In this document: in pieces, positions 33,367 through 45,550 of the stretch | Numbering within the stretch: position 1 is the first letter of the stretch | Layout of the letters: each line of letters opens with the position of its first letter | The notes under the pieces: model-generated | The model's input: only the letters and a program-made list of their open reading frames with translations | What the model was told of the DNA's origin: nothing | Database searches by the model: none | Made by a program: the position numbers and the translations under genes | NCBI GenBank assembly: GCA_903632075.3 | Contig: CAHIKZ030002029.1 | Span: 151,001 to 215,000, forward strand | From: Acanthosepion pharaonis | Taxonomy: Eukaryota; Mollusca; Cephalopoda; Sepiida; Sepiidae | DNA: 64,000 nt | Direction: 5' to 3'

Positions 33367-34310
33367 GTGCCGCAACGTTGGTTGGAGATGCACAAGAAAG
33401 GAGGAGAACCGGTGCAAGTGAGTTGTGTCACTGCAACGAGCCAGTTGAACAAACGTCAGGTGACCCACATCCACCAGCAGAGTGGGCACCCAGGTGTTAA
33501 AAGAACAATGTACTTTGCTAGGACTGTAGATCCAACGGTGTCTAAGGAACTGGTAAAATCTGTTGTTAGAACCTGTGAAGCCTGCCAATTGATCGATCCA
33601 GCACCAGTGCATTGGAAGAAAGGAAATTTGAGTGTGAGAAAAAACTGGAGCAGGTTAGTAATGGACGTGACCCATTACATTGGTAGCCATTTTCTTATGC
33701 TCATTGACTGTGGTCCCTCCCGTTTTGCAGTATGGCAGCCGCTGAGACGGCAAGACTCTGCTGGTGTCATTCGTCAGCTAGAGACAGTCTTCTACGAACG
33801 AGGCCCGCCGACTGAAATACTGACTGACAATGACACCACGCTCACTTGCAGACAATTTAGGGAATTTGTAAACAGCTGGGGCGTGCATTTGAGGTTCTGG
33901 TGCGCTTTACGTGCCGCCTGGAAATGGCATTGTGGAACGCAACCACAGAAGCGCCAAAACCATAGCGTGCCAGGAAAAATTGTTCAGTCTTGGAAGCGGT
34001 TTACTGGCATAACGTCACACCTAAGGACAACCTTTCACCTTCCACGGCACCGCTGATGTCCTGCACATACCACGTCCGGGTGAGAGGCATCGACGCGACG
34101 CCCCGCCTGAATCAATAAATAACCAAAGGGGAATACAAGAAAGGGACATTGTCTGGGTTAAGACTCCACGTGGTAAATGCACGACCAAATTTGGAACCGG
34201 ACGTGTGACCGAGGTGGTGAGTCAGCAGTCAGTGCGGGTCGATGGAACGCCTTGTCATGTTAGAGACCTGTGCCCTTTTTTGGGCTCAAATCACACAACT
34301 GACGAAGAAG
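33367..34310 (+). pseudogene. Element B integrase
   Basis: One frame, 33367-34056, carries the HHCC zinc-binding domain (HQQSGHPGVKRTMYFAR...CEACQLIDPAP), the first core Asp (VMDVTHYIGSHF, about 33660) and the second (ILTDNDTTL, about 33820). A frameshift at about 33905 displaces the catalytic Glu block (NGIVERNH, readable near 33920-33945 in another frame). The C-terminal basic domain (VWVKTPRGKCTTKFGTGRV and SVRVDGTPCHVRDLCP) is at about 34150-34275. Confidence 0.85.
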
Positions 34311-34479
34311 ACACGGAGGATAGTGAACAGCCAATATACATAGAGTTGGATTCAACAACCAATCACTCCGATAGCAGTAGTTTGCCAATAGATCGGGACG
34401 TGTCTAATGAGAGCTCCTCTGATGAAGAAGTTCAACCAATCCCCTTCGAGGAGCACCCGAACAAAAAGACCGATCCTCA

Positions 34480-34511
34480 CTGTCATCTGTGTGATCAGGA
34501 GATCAGGGGAG
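34480..34511 (+). promoter_or_regulatory. End of pol overlapping the polypurine tract of element B
   Basis: CHLCDQEIRGVW is encoded over 34478-34515. Its codons (GATCAGGAGATCAGGGGAG) form the purine-rich tract that ends at 34511, immediately before TGTGGC of the 3' LTR. The reading frame runs across the LTR boundary to a stop at 34523. Confidence 0.7.
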
Positions 34512-34993
34512 TGTGGCAGACATGAGACAGAACCTGGGACGAAAGCACAACTGGTCGCGACTTGCCTTGTCCCTTTAAAAAAAAAGAGCCCGTATTTGCT
34601 TAGCATGTAAAGCTACTGCAGTTGAAATGAGGAAGAGAAAAAGCACTTACCACTCTGCCGTAATTCATCCTCGGCCAGATAACGAAAAAAAAAAGAGGGG
34701 GACTGGCATTGCATTTTTATGCAATAACGATGCAATGCATTATGGGACATGGACGCAATGAATTATGGGATCACATGAAAGACTTGAAGGGATTATGGGT
34801 ACATGAACAACTATAAAAACAACTACTTTTTTTCCGAGTGGGGAGTTCTTCGAGGGACGTTCACGGTTGACGGCAAGAACGGGCAGTTAGTGTGATTTGG
34901 AGACAGAACTCAAGAAGGAACGACTCAAGGTTGAAATACCAGCTGGGAGAGCTTGAATTTACTCGCTGGTTACTGTTTTCTTCATTCGCCTCA
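34512..34993 (+). repeat. 3' LTR of element B
   Basis: Near-identical to 30783-31260. Differences cluster at CCCCGCC/CCCTTTAAA near position 60 of the LTR and in A- and T-runs. Confidence 0.93.
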
Positions 34994-34998
34994 GTATC

Positions 34999-35740
34999 TC
35001 TATAAGAAGATTATAATTATAATCATTAATAAAATGATTTTAAAAATTAAACATACTTAGATAAATCTGCTACATTCATTTTAACTTTGTTTTCTTAAGT
35101 TATGAAGTTAGTTTGCATCAGAATTATTGGAATGATTGGAAAACATTTATGGTAAATTAGTTACCATTTTTTTATCAGCTTTAAAATATACTTAGAGAAA
35201 AAATGGATAACTTTTTTTTTTCTACCATACATGAAAATCACTATTATTTCACATAACTTCTGTTAATTTTTTTCTCCCTCACTCACTTTTTAGACAAAAT
35301 GGCAACCATTTTACAAAACATCTGCTGCATATTGTCTTTGTTTACAAGGTATGATTTTATTGGAAAGCTCATGAAACATGTTTGCTGTCATTAGAATGCA
35401 AAACTCTACATAACTGCTGGTGTTAGTTGGTAGTAAACATGTGAAACCTGGTGATATGTTTCATTTATTTCACTTGTATTTCATTTTTTTAATATCTAAA
35501 TTTAAATTAAAATTACACCTAAAATTTATATTTTGCAAATTTCTCTTACAAGTGATTTTGTTATGATTGGGCAATGGTAATATTAGCCAATTCCTTATAT
35601 AGAATATTCAGCATTCATTCATTGAACAGTCAGTGCTACTGTCAGTTGAAATTCATAAAATCTTTGTATGAAAAAAAATTTTCAGAAAAAGTGGTTTCTT
35701 CAGTTCAGTAACTGATTTTGCTATTTGCAGTATTTTTTTT
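34999..35740. other. Non-coding spacer
   Basis: AT-rich; nothing recognised. Confidence 0.5.
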
Positions 35741-36080
35741 AATCATTTCACCCCATGCAAGGCAATAAAGCCACTAAGACAAGGGGGTACTGGGTGTGAA
35801 AGAATAAGAAAATAGAGAAATATTATTAAAGAGCAAGATCAATAGAAGAGTAATCAGGAAGGCAGTAGATAACGATTGACATTTTATCAAGAATCTCAGC
35901 AGGAGCATCGAACCATGTGGCATCAATATTCAAAGCATGGACAAATGGTTGACTTATAGGTATGTAAGATAGATTCCAGTGAGAAAAATTGTCTAGCACA
36001 ACACTGTGAACCACCTTTCTTAACAGCAGAGTTAGTAATTGATTCAATATAATCTTTTCACTTAATGTTAGCCAAGAATG
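35740..36080 (-). mobile_element. Jockey-type LINE, 3' end only
   Basis: On the minus strand 36047-35826 reads LLTLLLRKVVHSVVLDNFSHWNLSYI....., the same post-RT region seen at 42430-42600 and 50574-50700. The 3' UTR (GCTTTATTGCCTTGCATGGGGTGAAATGATT) ends in an A-run read as T-run at about 35735-35741, the same terminus as the copy at 42965-43018. It is a 5'-truncated insertion typical of target-primed LINEs. Confidence 0.8.
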
Positions 36081-37254
36081 CTAGCCTGAGAAGGTGCAAT
36101 GAATGTCAACATCTTGATTATGTCATTGTTATCTCTTCTATATCCATGATTTTCATTTCAAATCTCTTAGAGAAGCTACCAGTAGAGAAAGAAGTCAAAG
36201 CTGGTAAAAATAAATAAATAGAGGGCAAAACTGTTTTTGTCAGTAGTCCTTTTATTAGACACTGGGTACAAATCAAAGGAACCAACTGAAGTCTTTTTTT
36301 TTTAAATAGATACAATGAATTGGACACCCAATGGATTTTTGGTGTACAGTAATTTAAAATCTTAGCAAACAGAATAAATATTTTCACTTCAATAATCATG
36401 CAAAAGACTATTCTATAATTAACTGGTTTATTACTAGAGGAAAAGATTGCACAAAAAATCAAAGAATATTGAAGGAAATGCAATAAATCTATTAAAACTA
36501 CAACAAACGCATGCATAATACAATGTAATGTGTATCTTCAAAGATATATAGCCAATGCATGTGCAAGACAATAGGTATATAGAAAGCAATGCGGTAAAGA
36601 TATATGAGGCAAAGTAATATGTACATGAGTCAAATAATAAATGCAAACACAAAGCAATATAACAACATTTACAAGCATGTCTTGGAGTGCAGATGTCCTT
36701 AAAATGATAGGCTTGGATTTGGAAGATCTGGACATTATCATTACTTGTCATTTTATGACTTCTGAATATTAACTTTCTGTAACTAGGAGAAAGTTAAGAA
36801 TTTTAGAGAAATAAAATGAAATGAGTTAGCAGCTATGATACAAAAATCATGTGTAAGGAAGAGTACTTAATGAAATCCCCCCCCCATGTTTATACTTTAA
36901 AGAAAACTGCCATATCCTCCAAATGTTATATGATGGCCCATAAAGTTGTTACATAGTTGATGTGATTCTTGTCAAATTAATTTCATACATCAATTTAAAT
37001 GAGTAAGTTACAGCATCTCATGCAAAATAAAAAATTCAAAATACTGGAAAGATATACTGAACAGAATCTGTTAAACATTTGATGAGTATCTGCCTAAAAT
37101 TAATGCTAGAAGAAAAATGTTATATATTGCCCAAAGAAATTTATGGAAGTAAATTTTAATAAAAAGAAATAAAATAACTTATAATATTTTTCTTTTTTGC
37201 TGTGTATATAATTCCTATCATATCAAACATTGATGCAAAATTGTTATATAAGAG
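36081..37254. other. Gene-free stretch
   Basis: Open frames are short and A/T-driven. A C-run is at about 36878-36886. Nothing recognised. Confidence 0.5.
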
Positions 37255-37540
37255 TAAGTGTCATTGCTGACACTGTCGTTTGACACTAGATCGCCAGTGA
37301 GTAACAAGGGTGATTCCATTATTAAGTAGATCATGTGATCATAAAGGAAGTGAATAAATACGAAGTAGCCTAATGATCACTGTTCACTCTTCTTGTCTAT
37401 CCACTATTGCTATACGTTCACTCTCTCTACTCTTCTACTATACGAATTACAATCATTATACTAGTTGGCGATTATTACTTGAACAAGTATTACTAGTGCA
37501 GATATTATTGAAAGGCGGTACTACTAGTAATAGCGTCTAC
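37255..37540 (+). repeat. Possible solo LTR of unknown family
   Basis: A patch of distinctly different base composition begins near TGTCATTGCTGACACTGTCG and ends near GCGTCTACA. An AATAAATACG box is at about 37355 and CT-rich sequence follows, as in many U3-R junctions. No convincing flanking duplication and no second copy in the window, so the call is weak. Confidence 0.3.
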
Positions 37541-37769
37541 AAAGTCTCTACTATAATGAGCATTTTTTGAAGTGGTTATGAGCTTTTGTTTGACATAACA
37601 AAAGTGACAAGCGAAGCAGTCCAACATCACAAAAAAAATAAAATCTGATATTTCTTTATGGTTTAGCTTTTTATATATGTATAGACACACAAAGGAAACC
37701 AAAGACAATTTCCAATATAATTTAGGTAAATCCAATAATTCACTAAAAATCAGTATAATGACAAAAGGC

Positions 37770-38170
37770 CCGAAACTTAATAAAAACAAAGTTTTATCAT
37801 CAAATGTTTATGTTATTATTAAGAGGAAAGAACAAAATATTTTTTAATTATTTTAAAAAAATTTTCCTTCTTCTAACACATTCTAAATTTGGGTTGAAAA
37901 TCTATTTTTTTTCTTTGGTCAACATTGTTCTACTTGTGGTAATGGCCATTTTAGTGTAGCAGTTCCCAGGGGAAAACTCATTAATTTGAAAATTCATGCA
38001 AAAATCAAATAATTGTCTGATTTTAATGAAACTTTTAGGACTTATTCAAAAATGAATGAATTTATTTTTGAAATTATTTTTAGAAAATCTTGGTAAAATT
38101 TTTTTTTTTTTTTACATCTGTTACCTTCCCCATAACTTAATTTTATGAAATTTTTTTTAGAATTTTAAAC
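37770..38170. repeat. Interspersed repeat also present at 350-500 and 2740-2960
   Basis: Shared segments include 'aaaacaaagttttatcatcaaatgttt', 'ttctaacacattc.aaatt', 'ttcatgcaaaaatca.ataattgtc' and 'tttttacatctg'. The two segments are adjacent here but about 2.2 kb apart near the start of the window, so the first copy is interrupted or rearranged. No coding capacity seen. Confidence 0.6.
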
Positions 38171-41100
38171 AGTTCACAAATTGTTTTATATTACTTATAA
38201 TTCATAACTACTGCCAACTTTTTAAAAAATCTGCTCCAAATCGTAAAATAAAAACTGCAATAAAACGATCTAATTATCCACTTAGGCTTTTATTTGCTTT
38301 TATAAATAATATACATTAAGGACATTATTATCTAAAGAAAAAAATTTTTTTTGATGAATAAAGAATTTTTACAAGAATTGTTTTTCTTTTAGTTTTTCAT
38401 TTTTCTTAAATTTAAAAAATGTTTTAAAATTCTTCCAAACAGAGTATGAGGTAAGTTATTAAGTTTTTAAGTGAAAACTATATTTACTAAGCGTAAATTA
38501 AAAGCTTAATACAAATGATGCTACCAAAACTTTTTACCATAATTAAAGATATTTTTTTGTGCATCAAAATGTTAGATTTTTTTTAGTATGGTGTCTCACA
38601 AGTGATATTATTTATCATATTATCTACCATTATAGAGGTAACTCAATAATTTAAGAAATTTTTATAGTATTTTAAATGATTATAAGAAAGCATTTTCAAA
38701 ATTACCTAAAAAAAAATTATCAGTAAAATATTGATCATCAAATTATTGATGGAGACTTGAGACAAGCAAGACTCCGTGGTGAAGAAATGCTTGTTTAGAA
38801 AATTTTATGGTGTAAGTAAGTAATGTTTGTTTCAAAACAGATTAATTTAACTTTAAATTTGCTAATTTTATGAAAGTAACATTTCAGAAATATGTTATTT
38901 TAGGTGGGTTTTTTAAAATGCAAAATAATTTTTGTTTACATTTCTGTAAAAAAATTAAAAATGGCTGTTTTGATTGGTTTTTCAGAAGAATCTACTAAAA
39001 ATCACAATTTCTATTTGAAATACATTCACAGTGTTTTGTTTTCCGGAATTAGAAAATTTAATCTTTCAATTGAAGCTGGGGAAAAGCTTCAAAAATGATT
39101 TTTCATTTATGACAAATACCTTTAAACCTTAGGTATACTGAATTTTTCAAGGTACCTATAATACATTCCTATTTATTTAAACAACGTTTGTGAAAGATGT
39201 TAAAAAACAGTACCAAAAGTAAAACATCATTGCTTGCAAATACAAATATCACCATTGTAATAAAAAAAAAAGAATCATATTTGATGTGTCAATAAAAAAA
39301 AAAAAACTTTTGTATTTGAACATCTTTCTAACTAGCCATTGAATTGATATGGCTTTGTTTTTATGATTGGTTCTCTTAGGATATAATACTTGTGTATACA
39401 AAAGTATTTTCATTTTCCCAATTACAAAACAAGCATTTTAATCAAAATATAATCCATTATGTTTCATTGTTCCCATCTATACTTTTGCCAATTATTTAAT
39501 TCCCTGGCAAAACCGACTCTTTTGATTTTGAGGCAAAAATAAAAGAAACTTCTAGCATTTCTGTTCAAGATCTTTAACATTTACAAAGCTCCATCTACAG
39601 AACAATGATGCCATAGACTGGAACATGTAATAGCCCAAAGGGGCAAAATTCAGACTATATGATGGGTGGGGGAAGTCATCCTATGAGATTAAATATGACA
39701 ATTTCCCATCACATATTAATATACATTTGGAGAAAAAAAATTCCAATAGATTTTCAAGAATTTTTGGAAATATCCACTTGCATTTACTTGCATTTCTGAG
39801 AATTCATGGGGAATCTCTCAAGGATTCTTATTTGATTTCAGAAGCTTATGGTATCTTTCAATGATTCTTACACTTCTGGAAATTTTCAATTACTGGTGGT
39901 CAGATTCTGCTCTACCTTGACAACTAATGGTCTTTTCTAATTCTAGACTTCATTTCAAGTCATAAGCCACCCCTTTTTAAATAGTTTCCATTTTAATACA
40001 TTATAAATAAATCATGACCCATTAAAAAATGTGCTGCTTTTTTCTTTCTTTTTAATTTTAGCTTTTCTTTTGCAGAAGTGCTTTTATTCTTTGCTACTCT
40101 TGTATAAAATTACTTTGAGGACAGAAGTGTAAAGCATTGACTCACCCAACTTTCTCTTAACTTTGCTCTCATCTTATTGTTTCTCTTTGTCCACATCTAT
40201 GTTATCTTCAATTGCTTTGCACTTCTCCTGACTTTCTCTTCTATTTTCTTCCTTTAGACTGACTGCACATTCACAAGAATTACAATACACATAAGAACTC
40301 CCCATCACCGTCTTGATTTATCTTTTATAATCCTTACTCTTATTCACAATCCTTCATTGCCCTCTGGCTGCTACCAGATATTTAGTTCCTCTCACTACAC
40401 CTGCTCTGTTTCTTCTTCCTTGTCTCTCAGTTCCCAATATGTAAGGCTTTTTATTTTTATTATAATTAGAATCAATGACGTTCAATCCAATATTCTATCA
40501 TTAAGCTATTAGCTTGAGATATAAGTATTTATTACATTTATGTAACCTATTTTTGAGAGATCTTATAATAAATTTAATTACAGAGATCAGTATTAAAACT
40601 GAATAGCAGGTCTGTTTCACTGCTCTACTATATTGCTGGTATACTTAGTGGAGCAGGTAAGGTCAGTTAAAGTATGTCATAGTATTGCAATTACTGCTTT
40701 CTCATTACATATGGTCATTTAGTATCAAGCCAACATTTAAAAATTCACCATTTTAAGCTTGTACTTTTTGTGATTTATGATATGTTTGTTCCATGTATTC
40801 ATAATACAGACATCAATGCTTACATATCCAAGTGACTCAAAGTTATGCTGCAAGAGTATTAATCCTGGCACATTCAGCCAAGCTGGACAGTTTGGAAAGT
40901 AGCAATCAGACTAAATGTGAATCACAAGAAGCCATGAGATGCAGCATGGTGGTTACTGACAATGAACTATGCACCATACTGAAAACGACAAAATTTTAAG
41001 ATGCTGGATGCACTATGGGTGAACTACCATATGACAAGGAAGGATGACATGATAAGGTTAAGCATATCTAAGAAAACTTCACACAATGATGATGATGAAT

Positions 41101-41285
41101 ACATATGTATATAATTTATGGGGAGCTATGTCTGTTTCCTGAAAGGACATAGCATTTAAGAAAAAAAAAATGCATTTTTCAGGGGAGGCATTCTTTGTTT
41201 TATTTCCTTAACAATTGAACCTTGATATATTTTGAACTATATTTTATGAAATTATTATTTTTTGAAAATAGGAGTTCAGTAGGGA
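38171..41285. other. Gene-free stretch
   Basis: AT-rich with no protein-like frame. Poly-A runs near 39260-39305. Nothing recognised. Confidence 0.5.
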
Positions 41286-41289
41286 TTCC

Positions 41290-41760
41290 TGGTGTTGCTC
41301 AGAGGAAATTTAACTTCAACACAGAAGAATTTTTTTTTAGATTTTTTAGATAGGGAATTATTATATGCTTTGCTGTGTGAATGCTGGACAATTTCCTCAC
41401 AGATGAAGAGAAAACTGGAGGCAACAGAAGTGTGGTTCTACAGAAGGATTCTGAGAATATCATGGATAGAGCATGTAAGCATTGAAAAAGTCTTAAGGAA
41501 AATGGAAACAAAAAAGACACATATCAATCAAAAAGAGACAACTGAAATTTCTAGGACATAATGAAGGTCTTTGAGAGAATTTGGCACTTACAGGATATCT
41601 TGAAGGCAAAGGGGACAGAGGAGGCAGCAGGCCACCTACCTAGCTTGTGTGAATGGAGTGAGAGGAATGGAAAAGAGACATATTACTAATAGCTACAAAG
41701 GATAGGAAGTTGTGGAGAGCCATGATAACTACATCCTGAAAGTACATAGCACATAGAAGT
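41290..41760 (+). pseudogene. Endonuclease-RT LINE, C-terminal fragment
   Basis: The frame at 41292-41561 reads ALLCECWTISSQMKRKLEATEVWFYRRILRISW then VLRKMETKK. This is the post-RT region (Y-G-x-E-x-W-x-L..RLEA-x-EM-W-x-RR-ML-x-I-x-W) widespread in endonuclease-reverse transcriptase LINEs. Decayed continuation (LKFLGHNEGL, then RGQRRQQATYLA in other frames) reaches about 41650. There is no RT palm, so it is 5'-truncated. It is a different family from the jockey-type copy that follows. Confidence 0.7.
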
Positions 41761-41924
41761 ATTGGACCAGTGTTTTGTCTTAGCTGACTACATTCATGAA
41801 ATTTTGTGAGGATAGGGTAGGTAAATTGTTCTTGCCAGTCTGTTTTCCACTTTTCAACACTACCAGATCCAGAGTATGCAAACTCAACTACCAAGAAACC
41901 TTATGTTTTAATTGGTGTCTATAA

Positions 41925-43018
41925 TCCACTAGGCCATGTTGAAAGGTTATGGAATTTCTGGACAAACTTTTGAACTGGCTCAGTCTTTCTTATCAAATCA
42001 CTAAATAAAAGTTGTCTTGAATGGTCATTCTTCTAGATCTTTTTGCATAAATGCAGGTGTTCCCCAGAGCTCTATTCTTGGACCTCCGTTGTTTCTAATT
42101 TTCATAAATGACCTTCCCGATGTCATCAGTTCTCAACTCAGTATCTGTGCTGATGACACAACTATTTACTCCTGTCTTAAAAGTAAATCTGATCAATTTG
42201 ATAAATTTAAATTGGCAGCTGATCTAAAAAAAATGACCTCCGATCTGTTGTTAAATGGGGCAAGGAGTGGCTTGTTAATTTTAACTTCTTAAAAATGAAA
42301 CTGCTCTCTTTTAATCCTCTGAAAGAACCCTTTTTTACTTTCCACCATCATGGTTGATGCTAATCTCCATGTGAATGACTTATTGCACATTCCCTGACTA
42401 ACATTTTAAGCTGACATGAAGTGGAAAGGGTATATTGAATCAATTGCTATTCTGCACTTAAGAAATTTGGTTCACTGTGTCATGCTAGACAATTTTTTGT
42501 GCCAGAATCTATCAACATATTCTACCATTTATCCTTGCTTTGAATATTGCAGCCACATCTAGTCTGGTTCTCCTGCTATATATTTAAAGATTCTTGATAA
42601 AATTCAAAGAAGAATCTGCAATGCCTGACCTGGCAACTCAGCTTCAGTCTCTTTTCCACTGCTGTAACATAGCTTCCCTATGTCTTTTCTATAAATACTT
42701 TCATGGTAATTGTTCTGATGAACTTTCCTCTATAGTATGTGACCAATTTAAAGTTGAAATGGCTAAATGTAACTGTAAGTTCTATGCTAACAGTTTCTTC
42801 TATTGTTCTTCTCGCTTGTGGAACTCTTTTTCAGCTTCTTGCTTCCCTGTCAATCTCCAAAAAATTAAATGCAATGTCAATCATTTTCTTATGTCCTCTT
42901 AATATTTCATTGTCTTCTCTCCTTAATAGTAGTTTTTCACATATTCTCTAACACTTAGTTATCTCTTGTGTCCTAGTAGCTTTATTACCTTGCTTGGGGT
43001 GAAATGATTAAAAAAAAA
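41925..43018 (+). pseudogene. Jockey-type LINE reverse transcriptase, 5'-truncated copy
   Basis: Reverse transcriptase of a jockey-like non-LTR element. The 42017-42292 frame carries AGVPQSSILGPPLFLIFINDLPD (box B/4) and ICADDTTIYS (the catalytic A-DD, about 42150). A frame break follows at about 42230. At 42594-42902 is the thumb/C-terminal region (LCLFYKYFHGNCSDELSS...SSRLWNSFSASCFP). The 3' UTR ends GCTTGGGGTGAAATGATT plus an A-run at about 43009-43017. The start near 41925 lies within box A, so box 0-2 sequence is missing. Stops and indels make it inactive. Confidence 0.85.
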
Positions 43019-45550
43019 TGTGTCTTTCTTAGATAAACTAATGTTGAAATTCTGGAGTCTCAAACTTAATATCAGTACTTAGGTGGTGATACTGTGAATG
43101 CTAGAACTGTATCAGTTGACTTTTCCAGGAATCTGTCAAAATCTTTAAGTTTGTCTTTGATTGCATCATACTTTTCAGTAAGAATACCTCTGTCACACAG
43201 CCACTTGTATATTTAATCTATTTTGTACATTTAAAACTACTGAAAAAATCAAATTTAATACTGAATATTTTCGAATTTTTTGTCTAAAAACATTTTACAA
43301 ACAAAATAGAAAAATTTAACCCTTTTTTTAACCATATATGTTCTTTCACTTGGTTGCCAAAAAACATATTTTAATCCAAATTTGGAGATAAAATTCAACT
43401 CTATCTGTGAGATTGAAAACATGTCTTTTATAGCAAACTCAATATCTTTTTTATTTTTTAACTAAATTTTGAAAAAAGGGGAAAAAATAATCCTTTGGGA
43501 AAAGAACCCTGAATTGATGCAAGACAAAAATTAAGATTTTTGTTTACTAAGGTTTGTTGGCTGGTGGGACTTACGACAGTACCTGTCTATTGTGCTAATT
43601 TTAGATGATAAAGAGGCTCTTTGAGAGATCGATATGTTTACTCAATGTCCTGACTTGATGTAAAATATGTTAAATTTACAAAGTGCATTTGAATTTAAGG
43701 GTGAAAACTGATAAGGGTTTAAGAATATTGTTATAGATGTTTTATTTAATGCAGAAAATTATAAATTTTCACCATAGACTATTTGACTGAAGGTGAAGTA
43801 TCTAATGATAGAATAAAAATGTTTCCACCTTAATGGTTGTAAATAAAGAGGCCTGGACTAATGAAATTGCAAAATAGCAATGTTGGAACTAGACAAAGTA
43901 TTGACCAAATCAAATTTGGAGAGAGTGTGGTATGTGATTGATTTGAACTAATGGATCATTAATCAGTTGTCTCAAGCCCCAATCTTCTTCAATATAAGTC
44001 ATTTAATTTTGGTCCTTAAGGAATTGTTGCTGGGAGAAGCAGCCAAGAGTTGTAACAAATAGATGAATCACAAAGACCCTTTCATTAACTATACTTGTGA
44101 AATCAATTTAGCATCAAAAGTGTCCCAGCAAGAGAATTTTTTTTTCCAAGAATTTCTGCTTGCAGAATAGCCAAGGAAGATTGCAAACCAACTTTACTTA
44201 CAGGTCCAGTGCAAAGTGCTGTGTACTAAGACAGCGAATGAACTGGGGGGGGGGGGAGGTTAACCATGAGAACTAACCCACTGGTTATAGTTATGAAAAC
44301 CATAGTACTGCTTGTAATCCAAACTGAATAAAAATATTTTTGTTATTATAAACAAGTGTCTTTTGTCTATTCTGCAAGTTTCTTTTTTTTCTTGCAGCTA
44401 AATTTGTTCATCTTTATGGAAATTTCAATCAACTTTAAATCTACCAATGTTGGGTAGAGAGGTTGACTAGCAGACAGATATGAAATCATCCAATAGAGAG
44501 TATCCATCATATTATAGACTTAATCCTTAGCTTCAAGCACAAACAAATTTCAAAAGTATAATCTGTAAAGAAAGTTTAAATATATCAATTTATTCTTTAC
44601 ATAAGATGTATAATATAATCATATGAAAAATAATAGTACATATAAGATTTTTTGTAGGTATGTATATTGCTTGAGTTAGGTCTTAGAAAAAACAAAACAT
44701 ATTTGACCACAGGTTGCATAATTTTGATTTACTTTGTAGTTACAGATTTTTACTCCATTTCCAAAAGAATTCTGTAGCAATTGTTACAATTTATATTAAA
44801 CTAATGTCTACATTGTTTTAATAAATACTGCAAAAATGAAACCACATTTTATTTTTTATATTGCTGAAAGTATTAAGTCAAAACAATCTAATAACAGAAA
44901 TTCAGATATTATTTGCAGTTAGATAAAAAGATAAATTTCATCTTTTGATGTGATATATCTATATATTGACCATAAATGTAGTTGTATATAAGCAGAGATA
45001 TGATTTGTAACCTTTTCTTGTAAAGGTGTATGTATTTTTCTGTTTGTTCAAGTTAAAAAAATAATTAAAGATTAAAAATAAGGATATTAAATATAAACTA
45101 TGAATATAAAAGTGCTATATTTATAAGATAAAACTTTAGTATGTTTGCTGCAATATATTTATATGCAATTTATTAATTATTCTCTATTCTTTTTGTAGAT
45201 GCATACAAGTGAAAATACCTCCTGTTTGTCACTGTACCTGGCCTTGCATCTTGGCTGACCATTAAAGCAGCAGATTGCTGCTGCTATACCTGGTTAGTAA
45301 TTCTGGAGAGGAAGTACACTCTCTCTTTTCCATCAACTGTTAATTAGCAATGTATATTTAGATATCATCTTCATATTCTGTTCATTTGTACAAGCTATTG
45401 TTGTAATTGGAATCTTTCACATTCAAACCTTTCCTAAGAGCATTACATTAAAAAGCTGTTAAGGGTAAATGTTTGTTTGGTTCTTCATACATACATATCA
45501 CTTATAAGTATCTTTGTACCCTAGATCTATATCAATACACCAACATGGGA
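43019..45550. other. Gene-free stretch
   Basis: AT-rich. A G-run is at about 44247-44257. No protein-like frame. Confidence 0.5.

Larger units (their letters stand above)
30783..34993 (+). mobile_element. Gypsy-like LTR retrotransposon B
   Basis: The LTRs at 30783-31260 (478 bp) and 34512-34993 (482 bp) begin TGTGGC and end CCTCA. The element is flanked by GTATC at 30778-30782 and 34994-34998, a 5-bp target duplication. The two LTRs differ by roughly a dozen substitutions and a few short indels, many in homopolymers. The internal region has the same order as element A and is about as decayed. Total length 4211 bp, all within one insertion with nothing nested. Confidence 0.93.

Noticed and set aside
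36118..36516. 132-residue minus-strand frame
   Set aside because: No recognisable domain, no splice structure, atypical codons.
36434..36751. Cysteine- and tyrosine-rich minus-strand frames
   Set aside because: Two overlapping frames of equal quality, hydrophobic by A/T composition; no homologous pattern.
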